From: Drosophila miranda
Lineage: Eukaryota > Arthropoda > Insecta > Diptera > Drosophilidae
Assembly (NCBI RefSeq): GCF_003369915.1
Contig: NW_022881614.1
Coordinates: 7,275,001-7,339,000, forward strand
Length of the DNA: 64,000 nt
Reading direction: 5' to 3'
Below, piece after piece: positions 36,801 to 46,005 of this stretch; position 1 is the first letter of the stretch; every line of letters starts with the position of its first letter. A program made the position numbers and the translations under genes. Under the pieces are notes generated by a model. The model worked only from the letters and a program-made list of their open reading frames with translations, did not search any database and was not told the origin of the DNA.

Positions 36801-39215
36801 TGTATTTTGTTGGTGGGGTTCTTGGCCGTAATGGGCCAGTTATTATCAAGACGCTTCACCTTTACGTCTAGGGCATACATCTTGGAAGGTGGGAACACCT
36901 CGTTCCAGGTCTGTCGCAGGGCATACATCCGTTCGCGCACCTTCTCCAGCAACTGCGACTGGGAATGCTGCACCTACAAGGTGAAGTTGGTTAATGCCAG
37001 CGAAAGGTAAACACTTAAGTGAGATGGATGACTTACCGATTCGAACGCGTTGAGGAATATGTTGACTATACATTGTGCGAACAACTGCACGTAGCTGCTT
37101 CTCACGTTCTTAATTATCGAATCAATTAAATATAGTATGGGCAATTTAAACTCGGGCGGCACCTGTTTAAAGTTTGGTAAAATAGGTAAGAACATAGAAC
37201 AATAAGTTTCTACAGAACGTCGGTAGCAGTCAGTCAGACAGAGGGGCAAAGAGAGAGTAAGAGAGAAGTGGGGGACCGACAGACAGACCAAACATCGGCG
37301 ATATCATCAACGGCAGCGGCGGCATCTGGGCACAAGTTAAATCTGCACAAAGCCAGACAAAGGGAAGGATCTGTACAATCCAGTATGAGACTCGTAGAAC
37401 AGGGGACTGAACAATCTCTAGGTATCCGAGTGAGCGGCGATTACATGGGTTCGAGCAAATGAATTTGTTACGACTGTTTGTATGTCCTTTTCCCCGGGTG
37501 TTTGGTGAGAGATGTGTTTGGAAAATGTTCTTTTTCTACACGTTTATGATTCATAGTAGATTTTCTTTAGGATTAGATACGAACATAAGCAAGGTACTAC
37601 AGGGCTGAAGTATTTCCGTTTATCGTCTGGTTTACTTTGACCAAAGACTATACAATACCAAGATGTTGCATGAGCGACCAAAAAGCTGTTCTATGGCGGG
37701 TTCTAACATTAGGACCCAAAAGGCACGAGGGAGCGCGCGGTGTTTCAATTCCCTTTTCGCCTGTACTTCGTCTCTACCGCGACCCCGCTGCCCATCGGTT
37801 TCGTCTGTTCGGCAATGCCTTCACCAGCAACGAAATAATTCTGGACTCTCGAGCCTCAGCACCGTCGAAGCGGTGGTCGCGGATCGCCGATGTCTTTGGA
37901 GCGGCACAGTGGGACCTTTGGCCGTCTCAGCTTGCTAAATTAGTTAGTGAATATGAGTTCAATAAATATTTGCACACTGAAAAAATGTTAAACTTTGAGT
38001 GCTTATATCTCCTAAACTAAAATTATCTTGAAAATTCGATTGGAAAATTCTCTATTAGATGCGTACATTAAATTTATCTAAAGCACTCATACAATTTTTT
38101 GACTATTTCGGCTGAGTCCCCACTGTGCCGCGCCAAAGACATCAGCGACCACGCTGCCCTACGGTTTCGGTACGCACACACTGACATGCTTTCACACCGA
38201 CTCGACGCTGACCTAGGCATTGACGAAGCCGAGTAGCATTTCGGAGGCGAAGGTAGCGTAAAAGAGAATTTAAGTACTAGCCCCGCGCGCCCGTACCATG
38301 AAGCGTCAAACGAAAATAGAAAAAGCATTTGTTCCTCATGCAACATCTTGGTATTGTATAGTCTTTGCTTTTACCGAAGAGTGCGTTTTCTTCATTTCGC
38401 AATAACAAAAATTGCTGCATTTTTTTTTCATGGAATATTTTAGAAGCAGTAAATGGTTTTGTATAAAATAAAAGACAACTTGATGACGATTGTTGAAGTA
38501 TTTTCTGTTTTTATTGCATTTTTCAGTTTACTTGATGTTTTTTTTTGTTTTTTGTTTCTTTTGTTCTTTTGTAAGCTTTAAACTCTGCGATCAAAAGTTG
38601 AAAGAAAGTAAAATAGAAGAGGAAATCAAACTTCTTACCTTTGTAGAGGATAAAATCAGTCGCGGCTTAAAACCCAAATTATGTGATAAATATTAAGATA
38701 TAGAACCTAACTAGGGCTATAGGGGATCTGATATGCCTATTTCCAAACGACACCAACGAAAGCCCAGAGAAAATTATCACATTTCAAAATATACAAAAGG
38801 AGGCTGCTGTCCTTCGTTGGATCCCTTTGGAAAAAGACAAACAGATCAAGAGGGTTTATAGAGAGAGAGAGAGAGAGAAAGAGTAACCAAAGTTCCTATC
38901 ACATATCGAAATGGAGATTCACTGTTCTCGTCACAGCCAGTTGCTGAGTACGACGACGGGGGCTTACTAGTCACTGTTTGGTGTGATTTGGTTGGGTGTC
39001 TTGGTTGAAATAAATATGCGTGTTATGTTAACCTGGCTGATGTAGTACTCCACCACGCGGACTATGACGTGTGCATAGTTAATGTTCTCCTCCGCCAGCA
39101 TTGTGAGCATGTTGATGAGCGGTTTGCTATTGCAGTTCAAGTCCTGTAGACTCGACAGATCCTCCTCACCAATACGTCGCTCATCATCGCGGTATGACTG
39201 AAATAATTGATCCAT
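27572..39215 (-). CDS. Pcf11: Pcf11, cleavage and polyadenylation factor
   Basis: Pcf11 couples RNA polymerase II CTD binding to pre-mRNA 3' end cleavage and termination. Exons on the minus strand are 39215-39033, 37162-37037, 36973-36758, 36677-36360, 36297-35574, 33729-33111, 33037-32917, 32842-about 32735, 31333-28977, 28884-28423 and 28362-27572. Exons 1-3 form the CTD-interacting domain (DQLFQSYRDDE, INYAHVIVRVVEYYI, LPILYLIDSIIKNV, MYALRQTWNEVFPP). Then come a Glu/Lys coiled coil (LLELKKRKLELELEQTKKHL), a Ser/Arg/Lys-rich domain (exon 5), an Asn run (about 30780-30822), FEGNG-like repeats, and the C-terminal zinc modules (CSSCGVRFPPEQ..HLDWHF and CDMCHEKFEQFY..HPLC). It ends GLCSIM. All junctions agree in phase except exon 9 to 10 (see findings). 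Introns carry a LOA-like fragment and a MITE. Confidence 0.88.
30779..30823 (+). repeat. Codon repeat encoding an asparagine run in Pcf11
   Basis: On the plus strand this is a TTG/TTA triplet repeat. On the minus strand it reads AAC/AAT codons giving about 15 Asn in Pcf11 exon 9. Such runs vary in length between species and are probably disordered. Confidence 0.8.
31387..32699 (+). mobile_element. 5'-truncated LOA-like non-LTR retrotransposon, RNase H end
   Basis: A frame to 32548 encodes the C-terminal end of a non-LTR polyprotein. It starts with a thumb-like block (ITGGLRTTPGEALDTVLDLL), then an RNase H domain (HFYTDGSKLDGRVGGGVY, FQAEVEAIKEAI, FSDSQAAIKAL, WVPGHRDIEGNDAADELAR) with Asp, Glu, Asp, Asp residues in place, then a Cys/His cluster (CRSCRDEEEEE..HFFCHCPAL). 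A GC-rich 3' UTR and three CCTAA units follow, in the manner of LOA-type elements that end in short tandem repeats. It is 5' truncated and lies antisense in Pcf11 intron 8. The frame is uninterrupted, so the insertion is not very old. Clade assignment (LOA against I or R1) is tentative. Confidence 0.75.
32731..32745 (-). promoter_or_regulatory. Tandem splice donors at the end of Pcf11 exon 8
   Basis: On the minus strand GTAAGTCCG is followed directly by GTAAGT, giving two strong donors nine bases apart. Use of the second would add three residues (GKS-like) in frame. Confidence 0.6.
33730..35573 (-). other. Large Pcf11 intron (exon 5 to 6), no repeat recognised
   Basis: This 1.8 kb intron has good splice borders (GAAAC|GTAAG at the donor, TTTTCTAG at the acceptor). 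I see no transposon or gene in it, only T-rich simple sequence near 34500-34760. Confidence 0.55.
37641..38367 (+). mobile_element. MITE with CCAAAGACTATACAATACC ends, copy 2
   Basis: About 727 bp with 34-bp terminal inverted repeats, in intron 1 of Pcf11. It is very close in sequence to copy 3 (44520-45248), including the AAGGCACGAGGGAGCGCGCGG block that copy 1 lacks. Non-coding. Confidence 0.88.
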
Positions 39216-39910
39216 CTTTGCCCTTCCTTCCTAGGTGGCAATCCTCTACTGGGTTATTGATCAAATTTATGTTTAGAAGAAACACGCAGTTGTTAGGGAG
39301 AACGCTACAAGGGAGAAAGGCAAATTTTGGTTAGTACCAGCAAGGCAACAGTATTCAATTTGCTAGGCAACAGCATTTAATTTATTTTAACAAATATGCG
39401 AATTTTTCTAAAACGATGGGGAGAGTTTCAGGTGCAGCGGCAAGGTAAACAATCACGCGCGTCTGAAAACAAACCACAAATACACCCACATACATGACAA
39501 CAAAATTCAATATGGCGTCCATCAGACACATTGCCTCGAAGGTTGCAATTTGCAAATTGCATCCTGCCAACGCTTGAGGAATATTTTATCACCCAAACTT
39601 CTTTTCACTTTATTATCTTGGCGTTCAGCACAGTAGTTTTTAATAGTTTTGCCCACAGCGTTTATGTTTATGTGTCTTTTCGAAAATTTTTCGCAGACAA
39701 AGCCACGTTTATATTACCAACACATGCACACGCGTTTTTCACAGTTTTCAAACCAAGTTTTAATGCTTATAGCGTTTACATAAAAATACCTTTTGTTATT
39801 AATACATTTGTACAATTAAATTAAAAATTAAAATTAAATTAAATCACTTCAAAATAACAAAATTAATCGTAAAAAACTGCGATGTATTTTTTTTATGAGT
39901 GTGTGTCATA

Positions 39911-39935
39911 CAGTGTGACCGCGGATTTATCGATA
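39911..39935 (-). promoter_or_regulatory. Pcf11 promoter: Motif 1 followed by DRE
   Basis: CAGTGTGACCGCGG at 39911-39924 (Motif 1) is followed four bases later by the palindrome TATCGATA at 39928-39935 (DRE, the DREF site). Both are typical of Drosophila housekeeping promoters. They lie about 700 bp upstream of the Pcf11 start codon. The 5' UTR is therefore probably several hundred bases long or split. Confidence 0.65.
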
Positions 39936-39956
39936 AAATATATCGTCCGACCCTCA

Positions 39957-40262
39957 GAAATATACCGAAACATACCGCCTCATTTTCAAAATATACCGTA
40001 AATATACTAACGAATTCAAGTTCTATTTTACATATTCCTCGTTTTTGATATTCCGTCGAATATTACTAGCTATATAGAACTTTTAAACATGCCATCATAA
40101 TTTTATACGATTGATGAATCCATTTTCTTCTTGACTGGCCAATTCCCAATACATGCTTTTATTGAATTTCTATATAGCGTTGAAAATTAAATTTAATATT
40201 GATGAAATTGACCAAATATACCATTATATACCGATATACCGTAAATATACCGTCGGTTAAAT
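39957..40262. promoter_or_regulatory. Cluster of Motif 6-like AAATATACCG sites
   Basis: At least six copies of ATATACCG/AAATATACC variants occur (39960, 39972, 39998, 40215, 40227, 40240). They match Ohler core-promoter Motif 6 (consensus KTYRGTATWTTT) in reverse. They continue from the Motif 1/DRE block upstream of Pcf11. Confidence 0.5.
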
Positions 40263-40290
40263 TTTGACACTAACCATACAGTATATAGAT
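40262..40290 (+). mobile_element. Terminal fragment of the CACTAACCATACAG MITE
   Basis: CACTAACCATACAGTATATA is followed by GATGTG, matching the first 25 or so bases of the MITE at 23911. The rest of the element is absent. Confidence 0.6.
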
Positions 40291-40591
40291 GTGTTTTTGT
40301 TTATTATAACTAAAACAATGATGTATCTAAATATACAATATAAGATTTAAATATATATATATTTAAATAAATATGCGTAAATATAAATGGAATTGGTTTT
40401 ACATATATTTCAAATCGCACCTTGAATACTCTCATGGACAATACCCATAAATTTTCTAATTCAGTTATAAAGACAACATTAAGACAACAGTAATTTTGAA
40501 AACCCTCATGCAATATACGAATGTAATAAACTTTAATATTTATGTACATATGTATGTACATAAGATATTTTATATATACAGTATATACAAG

Positions 40592-40954
40592 AATATTTCA
40601 AAACTTCGCCCCGCCCACTTCCGCCCCCACAAAGGACGAAAATCTGTGGCATCCACAATTTTAAAGATACGAGAAAATCAAAAACGCAGAATCATAGATA
40701 ACGACCATATCTATCCGATTGCTGAATCTGGATCAGATCATATAATTTTTATAGCCAAAAGGAACAAATCAATTTGCACTGGCTACGCAGCGCGCGACGT
40801 CACGCTCAGACTGATTTTCTGTCTCTCTCGCAGGCACTCTTTGTCGTGTCGATTAATATTAGCGGCGTCTGCCGGAGGAGAGCATACTGACTTAGTATCG
40901 GGTATAACTGTATAGTTGCGGTGTCCGCAGCAACTCACAACGTTCCCCTTCGTT
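40592..40954 (-). mobile_element. Truncated Helitron (ISY type), copy F
   Basis: Only the last third of the element in its reverse orientation is present, from AATATTTCAAAACTTCGCC to GTTCCCCTTCGTT. The internal part with the microsatellite is lost. One GA-rich tract (TCTGTCTCTCTCGC at about 40820) remains. Confidence 0.8.
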
Positions 40955-41065
40955 CAGAATATATTTGAAAAGAAGCTGGTAATGACACTAGCCGACACTT
41001 CCTTCCTGCTCCTACGGGCGTAATCGATAAGTTGTCATCATCAATCAAAGGGCCAATACTCTCCG

Positions 41066-41096
41066 CACTCAGCAACTCACAACGTTCCCCCTCGTT
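41066..41096 (-). mobile_element. Helitron terminal scrap, copy G
   Basis: CAGCAACTCACAACGTTCCC followed by CCTCGTT is the extreme end of the ISY-type element, 110 bp beyond copy F. It may be a rearranged remainder of the same insertion or of another copy. Confidence 0.6.
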
Positions 41097-41690
41097 TGTA
41101 ATGTTTTTGAAAAACTTAATAAATATCCTTTTAAAACGTGTTCTGGAAACTTTCTTGCTATATTAATAATGAATCAATCTATGCAAAAAAAATTATTTCA
41201 TATAAATCGGTAAGTTGGTTAAAAAGATATAGCGGTTTGACTTTTGAAAATTGTTGAACCTATTCAGTTGAGCGGCACTGTATGTATTTACGTATACATT
41301 GTATGTAGTTACATATATGAACATTCTTAAGGTATGTATATCCTCTATTTATAAAGTCGAGAACCGACGGTGTTTACATAATTTTTATAATTTATAATAA
41401 ACCTGTTTAAAATAAGGAAATAAATGTGTAATTATATTATTGTAATATTTTATATTTTGTGGTATAAATCAAACAAATAACAGCTTTTATTTCATTTCCC
41501 GCGCCCTAGTGTACCATACTCCCACCCCCTGCCCATTCGTCATTTATTTTGTGGCGGTAGGTCAGCTCATCAAAAGACCCAAAACAAGAACCAAACTCAA
41601 ATTTCAGTTCTAGCGGCCAGCAATACGAAACACACACACGCAAAGTACGTGAGAATGCATGTGCACCCATACACTAAAACATGCTGGTGG
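41097..41690. other. Intergenic, nothing recognised
   Basis: AT-rich sequence before the hAT element. No coding or repeat signal is visible. Confidence 0.4.
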
Positions 41691-41697
41691 CAAAACA

Positions 41698-44348
41698 CTG
41701 TTTTGGGTCGTTTATGAACGAACGAACAAAAATGAACTATTCATGGAAGTGAACGAACTGAATAAGTTCATCTTATTCGTTCTTTTTCGTTCATCGTTCT
41801 TTTTTGTTCATCGTTCTTTTCCGTTCGTTCTTTTTTGTTCATCGTTCTTTTTTGTTCATCTGTCGTTCTTTTTTGTTCATCGTTCGTTTTCGTTCGTTTT
41901 TGTTCCTCATGTTCGCTATGTTTGAGCTGGTATGGCAGCTCTTTTTGTTTTGCTCATTTCGTTTTGTTCGCTATTTTTGAGTTGGTATGGCAGCTCTTTT
42001 CACATTTTGTTGTGGCGGACTCTGGCAAGAAAGTTGAAAAGAAATTTAAACTGTTTTGAAATGTCGCTTAAACGTAAATTTAGTGCTTTATGGAATCACT
42101 TCGATGCCATAGATGACAAAAAGGCAAAGTGCAAGTACTGCAAGTCGGATTTGAGTATAGCCGGAGGTTCACAGAGCAATTTAACACGGCATTTGAAGTT
42201 GAAACACCCAGCTTCTCTCGATGAAATTGAACGACAAGGAAGTACTGAAGCCAGTTATTCTGCCGCCACAACATCGCAGCAAGAAATAACTGCATTTGTT
42301 CAGAAGCCACCGACAGCGCGTAAAAGTGAGCAATTAGACAAACAGTTAGTGCGAATGATTTCCAAAGGCCATCATGCTCTCCGGATCGTGGAGGAGCCGG
42401 ATTTTAAGAAGCTGATAGAGGACGTTTCAAATTGCCCTGGATATAAGTTGCCCACACGTAAAACGCTTTCTAATGTGCTACTTCCAAATATACACAGTGA
42501 GTTAATTGCCAATGTGAAAGAGAAGATAGCATCTGCATCTGGAGTTTGTCTCACAACTGATGGATGGACATCGCTCACCAATGAGAGTTACATAGCTGTA
42601 ACCGCCCTCTTCATAGACAAGACGAATATGGAACTATCTTCGCATATGCTAGCTTTTGAAGCGTTCGGTGAGAGGCACACAAGCCTCAATCTTTGCTCTT
42701 TTCTTCAGAGTGTTGCAGCTGATTGGAAAATTGAAGATAAAATTACTGCAATTGCATCAGACAATGCTGCCAATATCGTATCAGCGATAAAATTGGGAAA
42801 TTGGCGCCATATTCCATGCTTTGCCCACACTTTGAACATCATTGTACAGAAAGCACTGGGACCAATTGACAGTGTAAGGGTCAAAGCAGGGGCAATTGTA
42901 GAATTTTTTAATCGCAGCTCATCCGGATTCAAGAAGCTCAAAGAAATTAATAGCCAATTAAATCTTCCCGACCTTAAGCTGACACAAGATGTGCCTACAC
43001 GTTGGAACTCAACATACAAAATGTTTCAGCGCTTGTCTATTTTAAAAGATGGAGTTATGGTGGTCATTTCCCTTCTACGCCCTGAACTAGAACTGACCCA
43101 GGCAGAATGGGAAATTATTGATGGTGTATTGCCAGTGCTGAAGCCATTTTCTGAAATAACAACTGAAATTTCAGCAGAGAAAAATGTCACCTTATCAAAT
43201 GTTATTATAATGGCCACATTGCTGCATCAATCCATAGCCAAAGCTATTCCAAAAGATGATTTTCTACGGGCAGTCGTAGAAAAACTCAAAGAGCAGTTGA
43301 CCGTACGTTTTGGCGATTTAGAAAATAATATTTTGTATGCAGAGAGCACCATACTAGACCCAAGATTTAAAAAACGGGGTCTTAGGTCCGATGAATGCTA
43401 TGAAAAAACAGTTGCAGCTCTACAATGTAATATCGCTCAAACGGGATTGGTTGATAATGTTGCTGATGATCTGTCTTCACAAATCGAAACCGAAAAAACG
43501 TCGCCAACCAAAAGGGGCATTTGGGACGAGTATGACAAGCAGGATAACCAAATAACAAAGCCAAGCTGTAACACGGCTGCTGCCATTAGAGAGGTAGATA
43601 AATACCTAGCAGAAGAGAACATCAATAGAAAGCAGGACCCTTTGATCTGGTGGACGCAGCGAAAAAATGTATATCCACGACTATACGAATATGCGTTGAA
43701 ACGTCTTTGTTTGGTGGCCACGTCGGTGCCATGTGAGCGCCTATTTTCTGCAGCAGGAGAAATAGTCCGCAAAAGACGAACGCTTTTGACGCCCAATAAG
43801 GTTGAAAGCCTTATGTTTTTACATAATAATATGTGAAATACTTAAAAATGGTGTTATTTTATAGGTTTTAAAATTATAATGGACAACATAAGTAAAATTG
43901 ATTATTGTTTTTCAGCCCCGACTTGTAAAACATATAAAATGGAAAACGAGATACTTAATTGAAACTGTTGGTTGTGTCCTAACGATATCAAGTACTAAGT
44001 ACGAATTAAAATAAATTTAAGAAGTTAAAACGTCAATGAATTGTAGTGCATTATTTACATATAAGCTTAAAACTAGATATGAGACTTTAAAATTGAACTA
44101 AGAACAAAAAGACCGAAAAACAAAACAGGCCAAAGAACAAAAAAGAACGAACTAAAGGGACAATGTAAAAAAGAACGATGAACAAAAAAGAACGAACGGA
44201 AAAGAACGATGAACAAAAAAGAACGATGAACGAAAAAGAACGAATAAGATGAACAAAAAGGAACAAACTAAAAGATCGACTTAGTTCACTGCATAAAAAT
44301 GAACGAACGAACTTATTCAGTAAATTGAACGATGTTTACCCAACACTA
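41698..44348 (+). mobile_element. hAT-family DNA transposon, apparently complete
   Basis: The element is bounded by the 7-bp direct repeat CAAAACA (41691-41697 and 44349-44355), close to the 8 bp typical for hAT. The ends are imperfect inverted repeats (CTGTTTTGGGT on the left against TAGTGTTGGGT on the right, inverted). Subterminal arrays of GTTCATCGTTCTTTTTT-like units occur at about 41760-41905 and, inverted, at about 44160-44300. Such repeats are typical transposase-binding sites. It contains one uninterrupted transposase frame. Everything needed for an autonomous element appears to be present. Confidence 0.85.
42061..43836 (+). CDS. hAT transposase with BED finger
   Basis: 591 residues from the ATG at 42061. 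The frame is open further upstream, but that part is the T-rich terminal repeat and is not protein-like. Residues about 22-48 form a BED zinc finger (CKYCKSD..NLTRHLKLKH). The RNase H-like core shows the first Asp in CLTTDGWTS (about 165) and the second in ASDNAANIV (about 232), followed by HIPCFAHTLN and PTRWNSTYKM. The C-terminal hAT dimerisation region (about 515-590) has PLIWWTQRKNVYPRLYEYA and SVPCERLFSAAGEIVRKRRT. It would cut and rejoin DNA at the element ends. No stop or frameshift is seen, which contrasts with most other elements in the window. The transposase is Ac/ZBED-like. Confidence 0.92.
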   Translation: MSLKRKFSALWNHFDAIDDKKAKCKYCKSDLSIAGGSQSNLTRHLKLKHPASLDEIERQGSTEASYSAATTSQQEITAFVQKPPTARKSEQLDKQLVRMISKGHHALRIVEEPDFKKLIEDVSNCPGYKLPTRKTLSNVLLPNIHSELIANVKEKIASASGVCLTTDGWTSLTNESYIAVTALFIDKTNMELSSHMLAFEAFGERHTSLNLCSFLQSVAADWKIEDKITAIASDNAANIVSAIKLGNWRHIPCFAHTLNIIVQKALGPIDSVRVKAGAIVEFFNRSSSGFKKLKEINSQLNLPDLKLTQDVPTRWNSTYKMFQRLSILKDGVMVVISLLRPELELTQAEWEIIDGVLPVLKPFSEITTEISAEKNVTLSNVIIMATLLHQSIAKAIPKDDFLRAVVEKLKEQLTVRFGDLENNILYAESTILDPRFKKRGLRSDECYEKTVAALQCNIAQTGLVDNVADDLSSQIETEKTSPTKRGIWDEYDKQDNQITKPSCNTAAAIREVDKYLAEENINRKQDPLIWWTQRKNVYPRLYEYALKRLCLVATSVPCERLFSAAGEIVRKRRTLLTPNKVESLMFLHNNM

Positions 44349-44371
44349 CAAAACAGAACCAGACCTGAGAG

Positions 44372-45300
44372 AGCTCAAAAAATCTGAAAAAGCATACAAT
44401 CACATATTTTTGTCGAAACATATTGCGTGTGTACTAACACATGCAAAGATGTTCTCTCTGCGCTCTCTCTCTCATGATGACGTCACTCTGGGGTACTGAA
44501 CGCGCTAGCCAGTGTCTAACCAAAGACTATACAATACCAAGATGTTGCATGAGCGACCAAAAAGCTGTTCTATGGCGGGTTCTAACATTAGGACCCAAAA
44601 GGCACGAGGGAGCGCGCGGTGTTTCAATTCCCTTTTCGCCTGTACTTCGTCTCTACCGCGACCCCGCTGCCCATCGGTTTCGTCTGTTCGGCAATGCCTT
44701 CACCAGCAACGAAATAATTCTGGACTCTCGAGCCTCAGCACCGTCGAAGCGGTGGTCGCGGATCGCCGATGTCTTTGGAGCGGCACAGTGGGACCTTTGG
44801 CCGTCTCAGCTTGCTAAATTAGTTAGTGAATATGAGTTCAATACATATTTGCACACTGAAAAAATGTTAAACTTTGAGTGCTTATATCTCCTAAACTAAA
44901 ATTATCTTGAAAATTCGATTGGAAAATTCTCTATTAGATGCGTACATTAAATTTATCTAAAGCACTCATACAATTTTTTGACTATTTCGGCTGAGTCCCC
45001 ACTGTGCCGCGCCAAAGACATCAGCGACCACGCTGCCCTACGGTTTCGGCACGCACACACTGACATGCTTTCACACAGGACTCGACGCTGACCTAGGCAT
45101 TGACGAAGCCGAGTAGCATTTCGGAGGCGAAGGTAGCGTAAAAGAGAATTTAAGTACTAGCCCCGCGCGCCCGTACCATGAAGCGTCAAACGAAAATTGA
45201 AAAAGCATTTGTTCCTCATGCAACATCTTGGTATTGTATAGTCTTTGGTCTGACGCTTTCGTTGTATTAACTGGCACATCTATATACTGTATGGTTAGTG
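44372..45300 (-). mobile_element. Second copy of the CACTAACCATACAG MITE, split by another MITE
   Basis: 44372-44519 and 45249-45300 together correspond, inverted, to the MITE at 23911-24117. The distal end is missing next to the hAT element, and the other end (CTGTATGGTTAGTG) is intact at 45286-45299. The 729-bp MITE copy 3 lies at the junction. The unbroken relative reads CCAGTGTGTGACGC across this point, which gives a direct empty-site comparison. Confidence 0.8.
44520..45248 (+). mobile_element. MITE with CCAAAGACTATACAATACC ends, copy 3
   Basis: Both 34-bp inverted ends are perfect (CCAAAGACTATACAATACC and its complement). The flanks TCTAA and TCTGA could be a 5-bp duplication with one change, but the target duplication of the family is not settled. 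Almost identical to copy 2. Confidence 0.88.
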
Positions 45301-45358
45301 ATTTTGACCTCAAAAATACCGAAAAGTAAAAATACCGTATCTAAGCTGCAGTGTGACC

Positions 45359-45372
45359 GCGGTTAAAGTTTG
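45359..45372 (+). promoter_or_regulatory. Motif 1 element upstream of Cox19
   Basis: CAGTGTGACCGCGG lies 135 bp upstream of the Cox19 start codon and is preceded by two AAAATACCG Motif 6-like sites (45313-45350). The downstream bases GACCCTCAG also recur after the Pcf11 Motif 1, so a larger promoter module is shared. Confidence 0.65.
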
Positions 45373-45506
45373 ACCCTCAGGAGTATACAAAATATACCGT
45401 CTCATATCTCTGCTACTCTGTTCTGTTTATTTATACTCTTATTTCTTAATTAAATGCCATATATCATCAATGATTTAAGATAAGATCTTGAGCTCACTTA
45501 ATTCAA

Positions 45507-45785
45507 ATGACTTCGCAAATCTACAGCCAGAAGAAGTTCATACCGACGCCGCCGGAGAAGGGCTCCTTTCCACTGGATCACGAGGGCCTCTGCAAGAAGC
45601 AATTTCTTCTATACGCCAGCTGCCTGCGGCGTAACGCCCAGGACACGAGTCAGTGCCGCGAGGACGCCCAAAACTATCTTGCTTGTCGCATGGACAACAA
45701 TCTTATGGAAAAAACCGAATGGTCAAAGTTGGGCTTTCACGATAAGAAACCGGCGCCACATAGCACATATAGCAGCCACAGGTAG
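45507..45785 (+). CDS. Cox19: Cox19, CHCH-domain cytochrome c oxidase assembly protein
   Basis: 92 residues in one exon. Cox19 is a small intermembrane-space protein that supports copper delivery to cytochrome c oxidase. The N-terminus (QKKFIPTPPEKGSFPLDH) is the family signature. It is followed by a coiled-helix-coiled-helix fold with twin CX9C motifs, CKKQFLLYASC and CREDAQNYLAC, that are oxidised by the Mia40 pathway. The stop TAG at 45783 is 10 bp before the ATG of the next cistron, so the two are probably on one dicistronic mRNA. No lesion is seen. Confidence 0.9.
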   Translation: MTSQIYSQKKFIPTPPEKGSFPLDHEGLCKKQFLLYASCLRRNAQDTSQCREDAQNYLACRMDNNLMEKTEWSKLGFHDKKPAPHSTYSSHR

Positions 45786-45795
45786 CGTGGCAACC

Positions 45796-46005
45796 ATGAA
45801 GTTAACGCAAATGATAGAAGAACTCTCCGATGAACGGCTGCCGTACAAATTTCACCTTAAAATCCTTATTACCGAGGCAGCCAAACACTTCTTTGAGCTG
45901 GAGCAAATACCCGAGAACGGTGGGTGGTTTGTAAGATAAGTGGTCCGGCTTATGCCTTGAGTAATCTGCCTTTTCAGTGCCCATTCTCCATAATCGCGAT
46001 GAGTG
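45796..46005 (+). pseudogene. Small unidentified cistron after Cox19, cut off by BEL/Pao
   Basis: The ATG at 45796 opens a frame MKLTQMIEELSDERLPYKF that runs to IPEN. A donor (G|GTGGGT, near 45920) and an acceptor (CTGCCTTTTCAG, ending near 45976) would join it to VPILHNRDEW, after which BEL/Pao sequence begins at about 46005 and the frame stops. I do not recognise the protein. No continuation is seen on the far side of the BEL/Pao element, so the 3' part was lost. Its position 10 bp after Cox19 suggests co-transcription. Alternatively the segment was always a short non-coding tail, but codon use and splice sites speak for a real gene. Confidence 0.6.

Noticed and set aside
37637..38020. Conserved open frame of 127-152 residues in the MITE copies
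   Set aside because: The frame is shared only because the MITE copies are nearly identical. It differs at the ends between copies and shows no protein-like pattern.
41932..42060. A 43-residue N-terminal extension of the hAT transposase
   Set aside because: The extension is translated from T-rich subterminal repeat sequence and has no homology to BED-type transposases. The ATG at 42061 gives the expected start.
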